Part shown: piece after piece, positions 1-10,469 of the stretch
How positions within the stretch are numbered: the stretch's first letter is position 1
How the letters are laid out: every line of letters starts with the position of its first letter
DNA from: Streptomyces sp. NBC_01476
Lineage (GTDB): Bacteria; Actinomycetota; Actinomycetes; Streptomycetales; Streptomycetaceae
Length of the DNA stretch: 64,000 nucleotides
Reading direction: 5' to 3'
Assembly (NCBI RefSeq): GCF_036227265.1
Contig: NZ_CP109446.1
Coordinates: forward strand, 1,811,501-1,875,500
Notes under the pieces: model-generated
Seen by the model: the letters and a program-made list of their open reading frames with translations, nothing else
Databases searched by the model: none
What the model was told of the DNA's origin: nothing
Program-made: the position numbers and the translations under genes

Positions 1-511
1 CGGCGATGTCGGCGAGGTGCTGCCCGCTGGGGTGAAGCGCGGGGACGGCGCGGGTGTGGATGAGCGAGGTGAGTGCGATCAGTTTGTGGCCGGCCTCCTT
101 GACGTGCAGGGCCATGTCCACGATGGAGTTGTTGACGCCGGAGTTGGAGACGATCACGAAGAGGTCCTGCGGGTGCGGGCCGGCGAGCTCGTAGAGCTTG
201 CGGGCCAGGCCGGGGGAGCGTTCCAGCAGCGGGTCGTCGAGGATCGCCCGGTCGGCGCCGCCGCGCAGCACCAGGTCGGTGAGGCCGATCCGGTTGGTGG
301 GGATCAGGCCGCCGGCCCGGCCGACGAGTTCCAGCACCGTGGCCTGCGAGTGGCCGGTACCGAAGCCGTGGATCACTCCGTCGGCGGCGACGCACTCCGC
401 CACCAGGCGGCCGGCGGCGGCCACGCCGTCCTTGTTGGCCGCGATGGCCCGCTCCACGGCCGACCGTCCCTCATCCGCGAACGTCGCCGCGTTGACCTGT
501 CCCTCACCCAT
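1..511 (-). CDS. SIS-domain phosphosugar-binding protein (partial, C-terminus outside window)
   Basis: The reading frame runs off the left edge, so only about 170 N-terminal residues are visible. They form a SIS (sugar isomerase) fold: the phosphosugar loop GTGHS at residues 51-55 and the second loop VSNSGVNNS at 121-129. The ATG at 511 has a good ribosome site (AAAGGGG) upstream. The sequence resembles the UPF0309/SCO4393 family of Streptomyces; from memory, a member of that family was recently reported as an N-acetylglucosamine-6-phosphate dehydratase (NagS) linked to amino-sugar sensitivity. The next two genes, a BadF-type N-acetylglucosamine kinase-like protein and an RpiR regulator, fit an amino-sugar phosphate role. 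Fold assignment is firm; the exact reaction is inference, and a generic sugar isomerase remains possible. Confidence 0.85.
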   Translation of the reverse strand, partial: MGEGQVNAATFADEGRSAVERAIAANKDGVAAAGRLVAECVAADGVIHGFGTGHSQATVLELVGRAGGLIPTNRIGLTDLVLRGGADRAILDDPLLERSPGLARKLYELAGPHPQDLFVIVSNSGVNNSIVDMALHVKEAGHKLIALTSLIHTRAVPALHPSGQHLADIA

Positions 512-930
512 GCGGGGCCCCTTTTACGGAAGTGGATCTTCGGTTGACCGAGCCAGACCTTCTCCCCATCGATGAAACAGCCAACCACGAACCCCCGTCA
601 ACCCACCCCCACCCCCCACCCGACGCAGAACGCACCCCAAAGGGGCGCGGGACTGTGTCCAACAGGCGGCTACCAGGACGCACCCCAAAGGGGCGCGGGA
701 CCGTGTCCAATAAGCGGCTGCCGCCGCGCGGGCGCGAGCAACGGAACGAGCCCCAAAGGGGCGCGGGGAACTGCGCGACCAGCCCACCACCGGGCCGCAC
801 CCGGCAACGACACCGCACGACGCAGAACGTGCCCTGAAGGGGCGCGGGGAACTGCGCGACCAGCCCCCACCGGACCGCACCCGGGAAGGGCGCCGCAGGG
901 GCAGAACGTGCCCCGCGGGCACGCGCCCCG
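512..930. repeat. Gene-free gap with four copies of a dispersed GC-rich repeat
   Basis: No convincing gene lies here. Four related units sit in the same orientation at 631-662, 679-710, 751-786 and 831-866. All share a CCC(A/T)(A/G)AGGGGCGCGGG core. The first two continue with actgtgtccaa or accgtgtccaa, the last two with GAACTGCGCGACCAGCC. The motif CGCAGAACG precedes several copies. The family recurs at 7349-7476 and 38831-39001. It lies between the kinase stop and the SIS gene start, so it separates two genes that otherwise look like one transcription unit. Confidence 0.8.
907..923 (-). terminator. Hairpin just downstream of the kinase gene
   Basis: CGTGCCC and GGGCACG form a perfect 7-bp stem with a 3-base loop, 8 bases past the kinase stop codon. 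There is no U-tract, as is usual in this group. Confidence 0.5.
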
Positions 931-1911
931 CTAGGCCAGCGCCAGCGCCGCCGCGCCCGCGGCCCCGTCGGGAACGGGGTGGACCGAAAGCCCCAGGTCA
1001 CCCAGCAGCGCGGTAACACGCCCCCGCAACGGCCCCTCGGGCCCAAGCAACCCCCCGGTCATCACCAACGGCTCCCCCACCCGCGGCCCAAGCGACCGCA
1101 CCGTCGCGGAAAGCAGCTCCGCCGCCCGGTCCAGCAGCGCCCGCGCCACCGCGTCCCCCTCCTCCGCCGCCGCCACCGCGGCCGGGCTGAGCAGGGCCAG
1201 CTGCGGCGGCGGCTGCCCGTACGCGGCCACCACGATCGCCTCGGCCAGCCCGTGCCGGGCGAGCGGCGACCAGTCCTGCCGCGGCAGGCCACCCGCCGCC
1301 GACGGGAAGTAGTGCGCGGTGACCCTCCCCACCAGCGACGTCCACGGCCCACGGGCGTCCAGCGCCTCCAGCGCCGCCCGCACCGCGTGGCTGCCCAGCC
1401 AGAACCCGCTGCCCTCGTCCCCGAGCAGCCACCCGTGCCCGTCGGTGACAGCCGAACGCCGCCGCCCGCTGATCCGCGCGGCGATCGCCCCGGTGCCGGC
1501 GATGAGGACCAGCCCGTCCGCGGGAGCGCCAGGACCCGCCGCGAGCGCCACCTCCGTGTCGCCGCCGACATCCGCCGGCACCCCGGTGATCCCGTTCGCG
1601 GCCAGCGCGTCCACCAGGCAGGACAGCGCCAGCTCACGCCCCCGCTCCGGCCCGACCCCGTCCGCGGCCCCGGCGAAGCCGCCGTACGCGGCCACCACCC
1701 GCCCGCGCGCCGCCACCGGCACCGCCCCGGCAATCGCCTCGGTCAGGTGCCGGGTGAGATCCGGCCGCGCCACACTGAGCGCGTTGCCCGGCCCACCGGT
1801 CCCCCGCCCCAGCACCGGCCCGCCAGGACCCGCCACCGCCAGGCACGCCCGGCTGCGGGTGCCGCCCGCGTCGACCCCGACCACAAGAGGCCGGCTGTAG
1901 ATTTCATTCAT
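931..1911 (-). CDS. BadF/BadG-type ATPase, N-acetylglucosamine kinase-like
   Basis: A 326-residue sugar-kinase fold (ASKHA superfamily, BadF/BadG/BcrA/BcrD branch). Visible features are the N-terminal phosphate loop DAGGT (residues 14-18), the second phosphate motif IAGTGAIA, the glycine-rich GWLLGDEGSGFWLG segment typical of bacterial N-acetylglucosamine kinases, and a C-terminal MTGGLLGP adenosine motif. It probably phosphorylates an amino sugar or a related sugar with ATP in the cytoplasm; the substrate is inferred. I chose ATG 1911; an in-frame GTG lies at 1917. Neither start has a clear ribosome site. The RpiR regulator at 1994 is divergent, so a shared 76-bp promoter region probably controls both. 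Confidence 0.85.
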   Translation of the reverse strand: MNEIYSRPLVVGVDAGGTRSRACLAVAGPGGPVLGRGTGGPGNALSVARPDLTRHLTEAIAGAVPVAARGRVVAAYGGFAGAADGVGPERGRELALSCLVDALAANGITGVPADVGGDTEVALAAGPGAPADGLVLIAGTGAIAARISGRRRSAVTDGHGWLLGDEGSGFWLGSHAVRAALEALDARGPWTSLVGRVTAHYFPSAAGGLPRQDWSPLARHGLAEAIVVAAYGQPPPQLALLSPAAVAAAEEGDAVARALLDRAAELLSATVRSLGPRVGEPLVMTGGLLGPEGPLRGRVTALLGDLGLSVHPVPDGAAGAAALALA

Positions 1912-1993
1912 CGACACGCATCGTGGTTGATAGATTCACCCCGGCACAACCCCGCCGCCCCGCACCGCCCGGCCCCAGAGGAGACGAGTCGTC
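1912..1993. promoter_or_regulatory. Divergent promoter region between kinase and RpiR regulator
   Basis: This short divergent gap, together with the first bases of the kinase, is the expected place for RpiR control. TAGATTCA occurs at 1931-1938 and the near-identical TAGATTTCA at 1898-1906. CATCG occurs twice in direct repeat 10 bases apart near 1909-1923. These could be operator half-sites; no operator is proven. Confidence 0.35.
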
Positions 1994-2866
1994 ATGATCA
2001 CCGCTCTGATCCGCGCCGAACTCCCCCGGATGTCCGGCTCGCTGCGCAAGGTCGGCGAACTGGTGCTGGCCGACCCGGCCGCCGCCACCCACGGCTCGGC
2101 CGCCGAGCTGGGCCGCCGTACCGGCACCTCCCAGGCCACCGTCACCCGCTTCTGCCGGGCGCTCGGCCTGGACTCGTACCAGCAGCTGCTGATCGAGCTC
2201 GCCCAGGAGCAGGGCCGCGCCGAGGCCGGCGGCCCGCCGAGCGCCGCGCTGGGCCCGCAGATCGGCCCGGAGGACGACCTGGAGCATGTCATCGGGGTGG
2301 TCGCGGAAGCCGATCTGCGGGCCTTGCGGCACACCGCCGACCAGCTGGACCGGCCGGCACTCGAACGGGCCGCCCAGGCCCTCGCCAGGGCCCGCAGGAT
2401 CGATGTGTACGGAGTGGGCGGCTCCGGAATCGTCGCCCATGAGACGCAGGCCCGGCTCTACGGCATCGGCTGCGCCGCCCACGCCTGGACCGAGGTGCAC
2501 GCCGCGGAGACCTCCGCGGCCCTGCTGACGCCCTCCGACGCGGTGGTGGTGGTCTCCCACTCGGGCACCACCCGGGAAGTGCTGGAGCCGCTGCGGCTGG
2601 CCGCCGAGCGCGGCGCCACCACCGTCGCCCTCACCGGCGACCCGCGCTCACCGATCGCCCAGGCCGCGGACATCACCCTGACGTCCTTCTCCGGTGAGAC
2701 CAGCTTCCGGCGGGGCAACTTCGGCACCCGCCACTCGGTGCTGCTGATCGTGGACTGCCTGTACGCCCGTGTCGCCCAGCTGACCTACGAACGGGCGACG
2801 GCCTCGATCGCGCTGACGTCCCACATCGGCGACGGCCACGCCGTTCGCCCGCGGCGCCGGGGCTGA
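1994..2866 (+). CDS. MurR/RpiR-family transcriptional regulator
   Basis: A 290-residue protein with an N-terminal RpiR helix-turn-helix (HGSAAELGRRTGTSQATVTRFCRALG, about residues 32-57) and a C-terminal SIS domain with the phosphosugar loops GVGGSGIVAHE and VVSHSGTTREVLE. RpiR proteins sense a sugar phosphate through the SIS domain and usually control neighbouring catabolic genes. The start ATG at 1994 follows AGAGGAG. It is transcribed away from the kinase and the SIS-domain enzyme, so regulation of that amino-sugar cassette by a sugar phosphate is a reasonable inference. It converges on rbpA. Confidence 0.93.
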   Translation: MITALIRAELPRMSGSLRKVGELVLADPAAATHGSAAELGRRTGTSQATVTRFCRALGLDSYQQLLIELAQEQGRAEAGGPPSAALGPQIGPEDDLEHVIGVVAEADLRALRHTADQLDRPALERAAQALARARRIDVYGVGGSGIVAHETQARLYGIGCAAHAWTEVHAAETSAALLTPSDAVVVVSHSGTTREVLEPLRLAAERGATTVALTGDPRSPIAQAADITLTSFSGETSFRRGNFGTRHSVLLIVDCLYARVAQLTYERATASIALTSHIGDGHAVRPRRRG

Positions 2867-2949
2867 CCCGGACCGCACCCCGGCAAGCACCCGAAGGCCC
2901 CGGCGGAGCCCCGGCAGCACCCCGGAGAGCGGAAGCCGCTCGGACCGGT

Positions 2950-3285
2950 CAGATCTCGCCGCGGAGCTTGGCCAGCGCCTCCGCGAGAATCGCCTCGCCG
3001 TCGGCCGCCGAGCGCCGTTCCCGCACATAGGCGAGGTGCGTCTTGTACGGCTCGGTACGCGGGGGGGCCGGCGGGTTCTCCTCGTCCTGCCCGGCCGGGA
3101 AGCCGCAGCGGGGGCAGTCCCAGGTGTCCGGGATCTGCGCGTCGCTGGCGAAGCTCGGCTGGGTCTCGTGCCCGTTGGAGCACCAGAAGGAGATGCGCAG
3201 CCGGGGCGCGGACTCGCCGCGCTCGGCCTCTCCCATCGGCCCCGCTCCGACCCGACTGCCACGGATCGCGTTGCCACTTGCCACG
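2950..3285 (-). CDS. rbpA: RNA polymerase-binding protein, RbpA family
   Basis: A 111-residue actinobacterial RbpA-type protein. It keeps the N-terminal RGSR motif, a zinc-ribbon core with C35 (WCSNGH), C57 and C60 (CPRC), and the basic C-terminal PYKTHLAYVRERR helix expected to contact sigma factor domain 2. RbpA stabilises housekeeping-sigma holoenzyme and open complexes. S. coelicolor has a better-studied RbpA elsewhere (SCO1421), and this copy beside secG looks like a paralogue: the canonical HWDMLMERR stretch is replaced by HLAYVRERR. The ATG lies near 3284. It is a single gene, 217 bases from secG. Confidence 0.9.
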
Positions 3286-3501
3286 GTCGTAACTCCCTGC
3301 GTGATGGTGCTGCGAGGTCGCCCTGCATGCGAAAGACCGATTCACCCGCGCCTGGCGGGAAAGGGCACGGTATCCCAAGATGCGGTTCCATGATAAGTCG
3401 CGTCCGCGACGGAGCGTCAGTTATCCCTGGATGGGCCGGAATCGAACGCCCTGCGTGCTTCGTTCATCCGCCGGTGACGGCGAACGGCCCACGCGGCCCG
3501 C
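3286..3501. other. Intergenic region rbpA-secG
   Basis: No gene is seen. It must hold the rbpA promoter (minus strand) and the end of the secG transcript. A small 5-bp hairpin with a gtga loop lies at 3469-3482, about 20 bases past the secG stop. Confidence 0.4.
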
Positions 3502-3738
3502 TCACTTCTGGAACTTCATCACCAGACCGAGAACGACCACACAGGCGAACCAGAGCAGGGCGATCACCACGGTGATGCGGTCGAGGTTGCGCTCGGCCAC
3601 CGAGGAACCGCCGACCGAGGACTGCATGCCGCCGCCGAACATGTCCGACAGGCCGCCGCCCTTCCCCTTGTGCATCAGCACGAGCAGCAGAAGCAGCAGG
3701 CTGAAGATGATGAGGGCGATGGAGAACCCGATGACCAC
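3502..3738 (-). CDS. secG: Preprotein translocase subunit SecG
   Basis: A 78-residue inner-membrane protein with two hydrophobic segments (residues 2-22 and 54-73) joined by a cytoplasmic loop containing HKGKGGGLSDMFGG, the hallmark of SecG. It is an accessory subunit of the SecYEG channel. Length and topology match the family. It follows tpiA on the same strand, with a strong hairpin between them, which is the conserved actinobacterial position of secG. Confidence 0.97.
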   Translation of the reverse strand: MVIGFSIALIIFSLLLLLLVLMHKGKGGGLSDMFGGGMQSSVGGSSVAERNLDRITVVIALLWFACVVVLGLVMKFQK

Positions 3739-3788
3739 GGCTGGACCAACTCTCTCGACTACATGACGGCACTACATGATTACGGCAC

Positions 3789-3822
3789 GGGGCCAAACCG
3801 CGTACCTCCACGGTTTGGCCCC
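3789..3822 (-). terminator. Terminator downstream of tpiA
   Basis: A perfect 12-bp inverted repeat (GGGGCCAAACCG / CGGTTTGGCCCC) with a 10-base loop starts about 28 bases past the tpiA stop and lies before secG. It probably ends most gap-pgk-tpiA transcripts, leaving secG on its own promoter or on read-through. Confidence 0.8.
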
Positions 3823-3850
3823 GCCAGGGTACTTCACAGTCCCGCGGAGT

Positions 3851-4648
3851 TCACTGGTCCCGGAAGCGGACGATCTTGACGAACTCCTCGGCGTCCAGCG
3901 CCGCACCGCCCACCAGGGCGCCGTCCACGTCCGGCTGGGCCATGATCGCGGCCACATTGCCGGCCTTGACCGAGCCGCCGTACTGGATCCGTACGCCGTC
4001 GGCGAGCTCCTGGCCGTACAGCTCGGCCAGCCGGCCGCGGATCGCCCCGCAGACCTCCTGGGCGTCCCCCGGGGTGGCCACCTCGCCGGTGCCGATCGCC
4101 CAGACCGGCTCGTAGGCGATCACGATGGTGGCCGCCTGATCTGCGGGAATGTCCTTCAGGGCGCCGTCGAGCTGGGCCAGGGTGTGCTCGACCTGCCGGC
4201 CGGCCCTGCGGACGTCCAGGCCCTCGCCGACACACAGGATCGGGGTGAGGCCGTGCCGGTAGGCCGCCTTGATCTTGGCGTTGACGACCGGCTCGTCCTC
4301 GCCGTGGTACTGGCGGCGCTCGGAGTGCCCGACGGCGACGAAGGTGCACTTCAGCTTGGCCAGCATGGCGCCGGAGATCTCGCCGGTGTAGGCGCCCGCG
4401 TCGTGCTGGGACAGGTCCTGGGCACCGTACTTGATCTTCAGCTTGTCGCCGTCCACCAGGGTCTGCACCGAGCGCAGGTCGGTGTAGGGCGGCAGGACGG
4501 CGACCTCGACCGCGTCGTAGTCCTTGTCGGACAGGGCGAAGGCGAGCTTCTGGACGTGCGCGATGGCCTCAAGGTGGTTGAGGTTCATCTTCCAGTTGCC
4601 CGCCATCAGCGGGGTGCGGGCGACCTTCTCGGTCTGCTGCTCAGTCAT
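3851..4648 (-). CDS. tpiA: Triosephosphate isomerase
   Basis: A 265-residue TIM barrel that interconverts dihydroxyacetone phosphate and glyceraldehyde 3-phosphate in glycolysis. Catalytic residues are all visible: K20 in NWKMN, H108 in GHSERR and E180 in [11 protein letters not shown]; the phosphate-gripping loop [11 protein letters not shown] is intact. The ATG at 4648 lies 6 bases after the pgk stop, so the two genes are co-transcribed and probably translationally coupled. Length is normal for actinobacteria. Confidence 0.98.
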   Translation of the reverse strand: MTEQQTEKVARTPLMAGNWKMNLNHLEAIAHVQKLAFALSDKDYDAVEVAVLPPYTDLRSVQTLVDGDKLKIKYGAQDLSQHDAGAYTGEISGAMLAKLKCTFVAVGHSERRQYHGEDEPVVNAKIKAAYRHGLTPILCVGEGLDVRRAGRQVEHTLAQLDGALKDIPADQAATIVIAYEPVWAIGTGEVATPGDAQEVCGAIRGRLAELYGQELADGVRIQYGGSVKAGNVAAIMAQPDVDGALVGGAALDAEEFVKIVRFRDQ

Positions 4649-4654
4649 GTGAGA

Positions 4655-5869
4655 TCAGTCCTCCAGTGCGGCCAGGCCGGGCAGCGTCTTGCCCTCCAGG
4701 TACTCCAGGCTGGCACCGCCTCCGGTGGAAATATGGCCGAAAGCGTTCTCGTCGAAGCCGAGGATGCGGACCGCCGCGGCCGAGTCGCCGCCGCCGACCA
4801 CGCTGAAGGCGTCCGAGTCGACCAGCGCCTGGGCGACCGCGCGGGTGCCGTCGGCGAAGTCGGGGTGCTCGAAGACACCCATCGGGCCGTTCCAGAAGAT
4901 GGTGGCCGCGTCGGCGAGCTTGGCGGCGAACTGCTTGCGGGACTCCGGGCCGATGTCCAGGCCCAGCACGTCCGCGGGGATCGCGTCCACGGCGGCGGTG
5001 ACCGGAGAGGCCGGCGCCTTGGTCTTCAGGTCGGGGAACTCGGTGGCGCCGATGACGTCCACCGGCAGCACGAACTCCACGCCCTTGGCCTTGGCCCGCT
5101 CCAGGTACTCGGTGACGACCGGGATCTGGTCCTCCTGCAGCAGGCTCTTGCCGACCTCGTAGCCCTGGGCCTTGAGGAAGGTGAAGACCATGCCGCCGCC
5201 GACCAGGATGCGGTCGGCCTTCTCCAGCAGGTGGTCGATGACGCCCAGCTTGTCGGAGACCTTCGAGCCGCCGAGCACCACCGCGTACGGCCGCGCCACG
5301 TCCTCGGTGAGCTTCTTGAGCACGCCGACCTCGGTGGCGATCAGGCCGCCGGCCGCGTGCGGCAGCCGGGCCGGGAGGTCGTAGACCGAGGCGTGCTTGC
5401 GGTGCACCGCGCCGAAGCCGTCCCCGACGTAGGTGTCGGCGAGCGCCGCCAGCCGGTCGGCGAAGGCGCCGCGCTCGGCGTCGTCCTTGGCGGTCTCACC
5501 GGCGTTGAAGCGCAGGTTCTCCAGCAGGGCGACCTGGCCGTCGGCGAGTGCGCCGACCGTGGCGCGGGCGCTGTCGCCCACCGTGTCGGCGGCGAAAGCG
5601 ACGTCCTTGCCGAGCAGCTCGCCGAGCCGGGCGGCCACCGGGGCGAGGGAGAACTTCGGGTCGGGCTCGCCCTTGGGGCGGCCCAGGTGCGAGGCGACGA
5701 TCACCTTGGCGCCGGCTTCGGCCAGACGGGTGATGGTCGGGACGGCGGCGCGGATACGGCCGTCGTCGGTGATGGTCTCGCCGGCGAGCGGCACATTGAG
5801 GTCGGCGCGGACGAACACACGCTTGCCCGCGACCTGCCCCTCGGCGATCAGGTCGTCGATCGTCTTCAT
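4655..5869 (-). CDS. pgk: Phosphoglycerate kinase
   Basis: A 404-residue cytoplasmic enzyme that makes ATP from 1,3-bisphosphoglycerate. The N-terminal substrate domain has RADLNVPL and SHLGRPKG; the C-terminal nucleotide domain has [21 protein letters not shown] and the [10 protein letters not shown] glycine loop. It sits between gap (130 bases upstream) and tpiA (6 bases downstream) in the standard gap-pgk-tpiA order. The start ATG at 5869 follows AGGAGACC. Confidence 0.98.
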   Translation of the reverse strand: MKTIDDLIAEGQVAGKRVFVRADLNVPLAGETITDDGRIRAAVPTITRLAEAGAKVIVASHLGRPKGEPDPKFSLAPVAARLGELLGKDVAFAADTVGDSARATVGALADGQVALLENLRFNAGETAKDDAERGAFADRLAALADTYVGDGFGAVHRKHASVYDLPARLPHAAGGLIATEVGVLKKLTEDVARPYAVVLGGSKVSDKLGVIDHLLEKADRILVGGGMVFTFLKAQGYEVGKSLLQEDQIPVVTEYLERAKAKGVEFVLPVDVIGATEFPDLKTKAPASPVTAAVDAIPADVLGLDIGPESRKQFAAKLADAATIFWNGPMGVFEHPDFADGTRAVAQALVDSDAFSVVGGGDSAAAVRILGFDENAFGHISTGGGASLEYLEGKTLPGLAALED

Positions 5870-5926
5870 CTGTGGGGTCTCCTGTGGGTACGAGTCGGGA
5901 AGGCGGCCACGCGAACAGGGCCCGGC

Positions 5927-5944
5927 GGGCGCGTCGCCGCGCCC
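5927..5944 (-). terminator. GC hairpin in the gap-pgk spacer
   Basis: GGGCGCG and CGCGCCC form a perfect 7-bp stem with a 4-base loop, between the gap stop and the pgk start. It may attenuate read-through or stabilise the 3' end of gap mRNA. Confidence 0.45.
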
Positions 5945-5999
5945 GTCCGGACCCTGCCGCTCACATCGCTGTGCGGTGGCTGATGTGGTGGTTACGCGC

Positions 6000-8520
<2,521 letters not shown>

Positions 8521-8530
<10 letters not shown>

Positions 8531-9531
8531 GGGCCGATCCTTCCACGCATACGAAAAATCCGGTCATACGCGGCGGCCAACAACTCCGGGTCGTGCCGCG
8601 GCCCGTCGGGGGCGGCGACCGGGGCAAGCTCGACCGTACCTCCCAACCGCTCGGCCGCCTCGGAGAGGCTGTCGCGATCGGGTACGGCGGCCTCGTCGGC
8701 GAGAACCACGTCGATGGTGAGTTTAGGGGCGTGTCGCCCCAAAACCTCCAAGTGACGCTGCGGAGAAAATCCTTCGGTCTCTCCGGGCTGCGGCGCGAGG
8801 TTGAGGGTGAGCACCCGCCGGGCCCTGGTGTTCATCAGCGCATCGGCCAACTCCGGTACCAGCAGGTGCGGGATGACCGAGGAGAACCAGGAACCGGGTC
8901 CGAGGATCACCCAGTCGGCGTCAAGCACCGCCTGTACGGCCTCCGGCACGGCCGGCGGGTCGTTGGGTACGACCATCACCTCCTGCACCTCGCCGGGGGT
9001 CAGCGCCACGGTGGCCTGGCCGCGGACCGTGGAGATCGCGTCGGGGAGCGCCGGGTCGTGCCCGCGGACGATGGCGTGCAGGTCGAGCGGGACGGCGGAC
9101 ATCGGCAGCACCCGGCCGTGCGCGCCGAGCAGCCGGCCCACCCACTCCAGCGCGGCCACCTCGTCGTTGAGCTGCTCCCACAGGGCGACGATCAGCAGAT
9201 TGCCGACCGCGTGGCCGTGCAGGTCGCCGCCGCTGACGAAGCGGTGCTGGAGCACCTTGGACCAGGTCTGGCCCCACTCGTCGTCGCCGCAGAGCGCCGC
9301 GAGCGCCTTGCGCAGGTCGCCGGGCGGCAGCACGCCCATCTCGGTCCGCAGCCGTCCGCTGGAGCCGCCGTCGTCGGCGACCGTGACCACCGCGGTCAGA
9401 TCGCCGGTGATCCGGCGCAGCGCCGCGAGCGAGGCGGACAGCCCATGGCCGCCGCCGAGGGCGACCACCTTCGGCGGGACCCCGGCGCGGCGGCCCGAGT
9501 CCCGGCGCCGCCGCCGGCCCGTCATGATCAC
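8521..9531 (-). CDS. yvcK: YvcK/CofD-like gluconeogenesis factor
   Basis: A 336-residue Rossmann-like protein of the YvcK family, related to the 2-phospho-L-lactate transferase CofD. The diagnostic [15 protein letters not shown] loop is near residues 21-35, followed by [14 protein letters not shown] and [12 protein letters not shown]. In Bacillus and mycobacteria YvcK proteins bind UDP-sugars and affect cell wall and growth on gluconeogenic carbon. The GTG at 9531 overlaps the rapZ stop by 4 bases; an ATG at 9525 is possible. The gene overlaps whiA downstream, so all are translationally coupled. Confidence 0.95.
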
Positions 9532-10469
9532 TCGCGCCCCATGTCCCTGTGCACGGTCACCGTCTCCACTCCGTCCGCCGCCAGTCGCGCCGCGAGCCGC
9601 TCCGACATCGCCACGCTGCGGTGCTTGCCGCCGGTACAGCCGACCGCGATGGTCACGTACCGCTTGCCCTCACGCCGGTAGCCGGCCGCGATGATGTGCA
9701 GCAGTTCGGTGTACCGGTCGAGGAACTCCTTGGCGCCGGGCTGGCCGAACACGTACTGCGCCACCTCCTCGTTGAGCCCGGTGAAGGGCCGCAGTTCTGG
9801 CACCCAGTGCGGGTTGGGCAGGAAGCGGCAGTCCACCACCAGGTCGGCGTCGACCGGAAGTCCGTACTTGTATCCGAACGACATCACGGTGGCCCGCAGT
9901 TCCGGCTCCTCCTCACCGGCGAACTGGGCGTCCAGCTTGGCCCGCAGCTCGTGCACGTTGAGGCTGGAGGTGTCGATCACCAGGTCGGCGTCGCCGCGCA
10001 GTTCGCGCAGCAGGTCGCGTTCGGCGGCGATGCCGTCCACGATCCGGCCGGAGCCCTGCAGCGGGTGCGGGCGGCGTACGGACTCGAAGCGGCGCACCAG
10101 CGCGTCGTCGGACGCCTCCAGGAAGATCACCCGGCGCTTGACGCCGCGGCCCGCCAGGTCGGCCAGCGACTCGCGGAGGTTGTCGAAGAACTGGCGGCCA
10201 CGGACGTCGACCACCACCGCGATCCGCGCCACGTTCCCCTGCGAGCGGGCGCCGAGGTCGACCATGGTCGGGATCAGCGCCGGCGGCAGGTTGTCGACGA
10301 CGAACCAGCCGAGGTCTTCGAGGCACTTGGCCGCGGTGCTGCGGCCGGCTCCGGACATGCCGGAGATGATCACCAGTTCGGGGATGGCCTCCACGGCCTC
10401 GTCCGCTTCGTCACCGGTCACGTCGGTACGGTCCTGTTCGCCTTGCTGATGCTCTTCCAACTCGCTCAT
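9528..10469 (-). CDS. rapZ: RNase adapter/nucleotide-binding protein RapZ (YvcJ)
   Basis: A 313-residue P-loop protein: Walker A GMSGAGRS at residues 37-44, a variant typical of the family, and a conserved C-terminal domain ([42 protein letters not shown]). E. coli RapZ guides RNase E to the GlmZ small RNA and so controls GlmS; the target in actinomycetes is unknown. The first 28 residues are acidic and probably disordered. The ATG at 10469 overlaps the uvrC stop by 4 bases. Confidence 0.95.
   Translation of the reverse strand: MSELEEHQQGEQDRTDVTGDEADEAVEAIPELVIISGMSGAGRSTAAKCLEDLGWFVVDNLPPALIPTMVDLGARSQGNVARIAVVVDVRGRQFFDNLRESLADLAGRGVKRRVIFLEASDDALVRRFESVRRPHPLQGSGRIVDGIAAERDLLRELRGDADLVIDTSSLNVHELRAKLDAQFAGEEEPELRATVMSFGYKYGLPVDADLVVDCRFLPNPHWVPELRPFTGLNEEVAQYVFGQPGAKEFLDRYTELLHIIAAGYRREGKRYVTIAVGCTGGKHRSVAMSERLAARLAADGVETVTVHRDMGRE

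Noticed and set aside
631..866. CRISPR-like array
   Set aside because: The spacing is irregular (48, 72 and 80 bases), units differ, there are no cas genes, and the family is dispersed at two other loci.
3429..3450. tRNA T-arm-like sequence on the minus strand (GTTCGATTCCGGCCCA)
   Set aside because: The flanking bases do not form a T stem and no anticodon or acceptor arm follows, so it is not a tRNA and too little for a clear attachment site.
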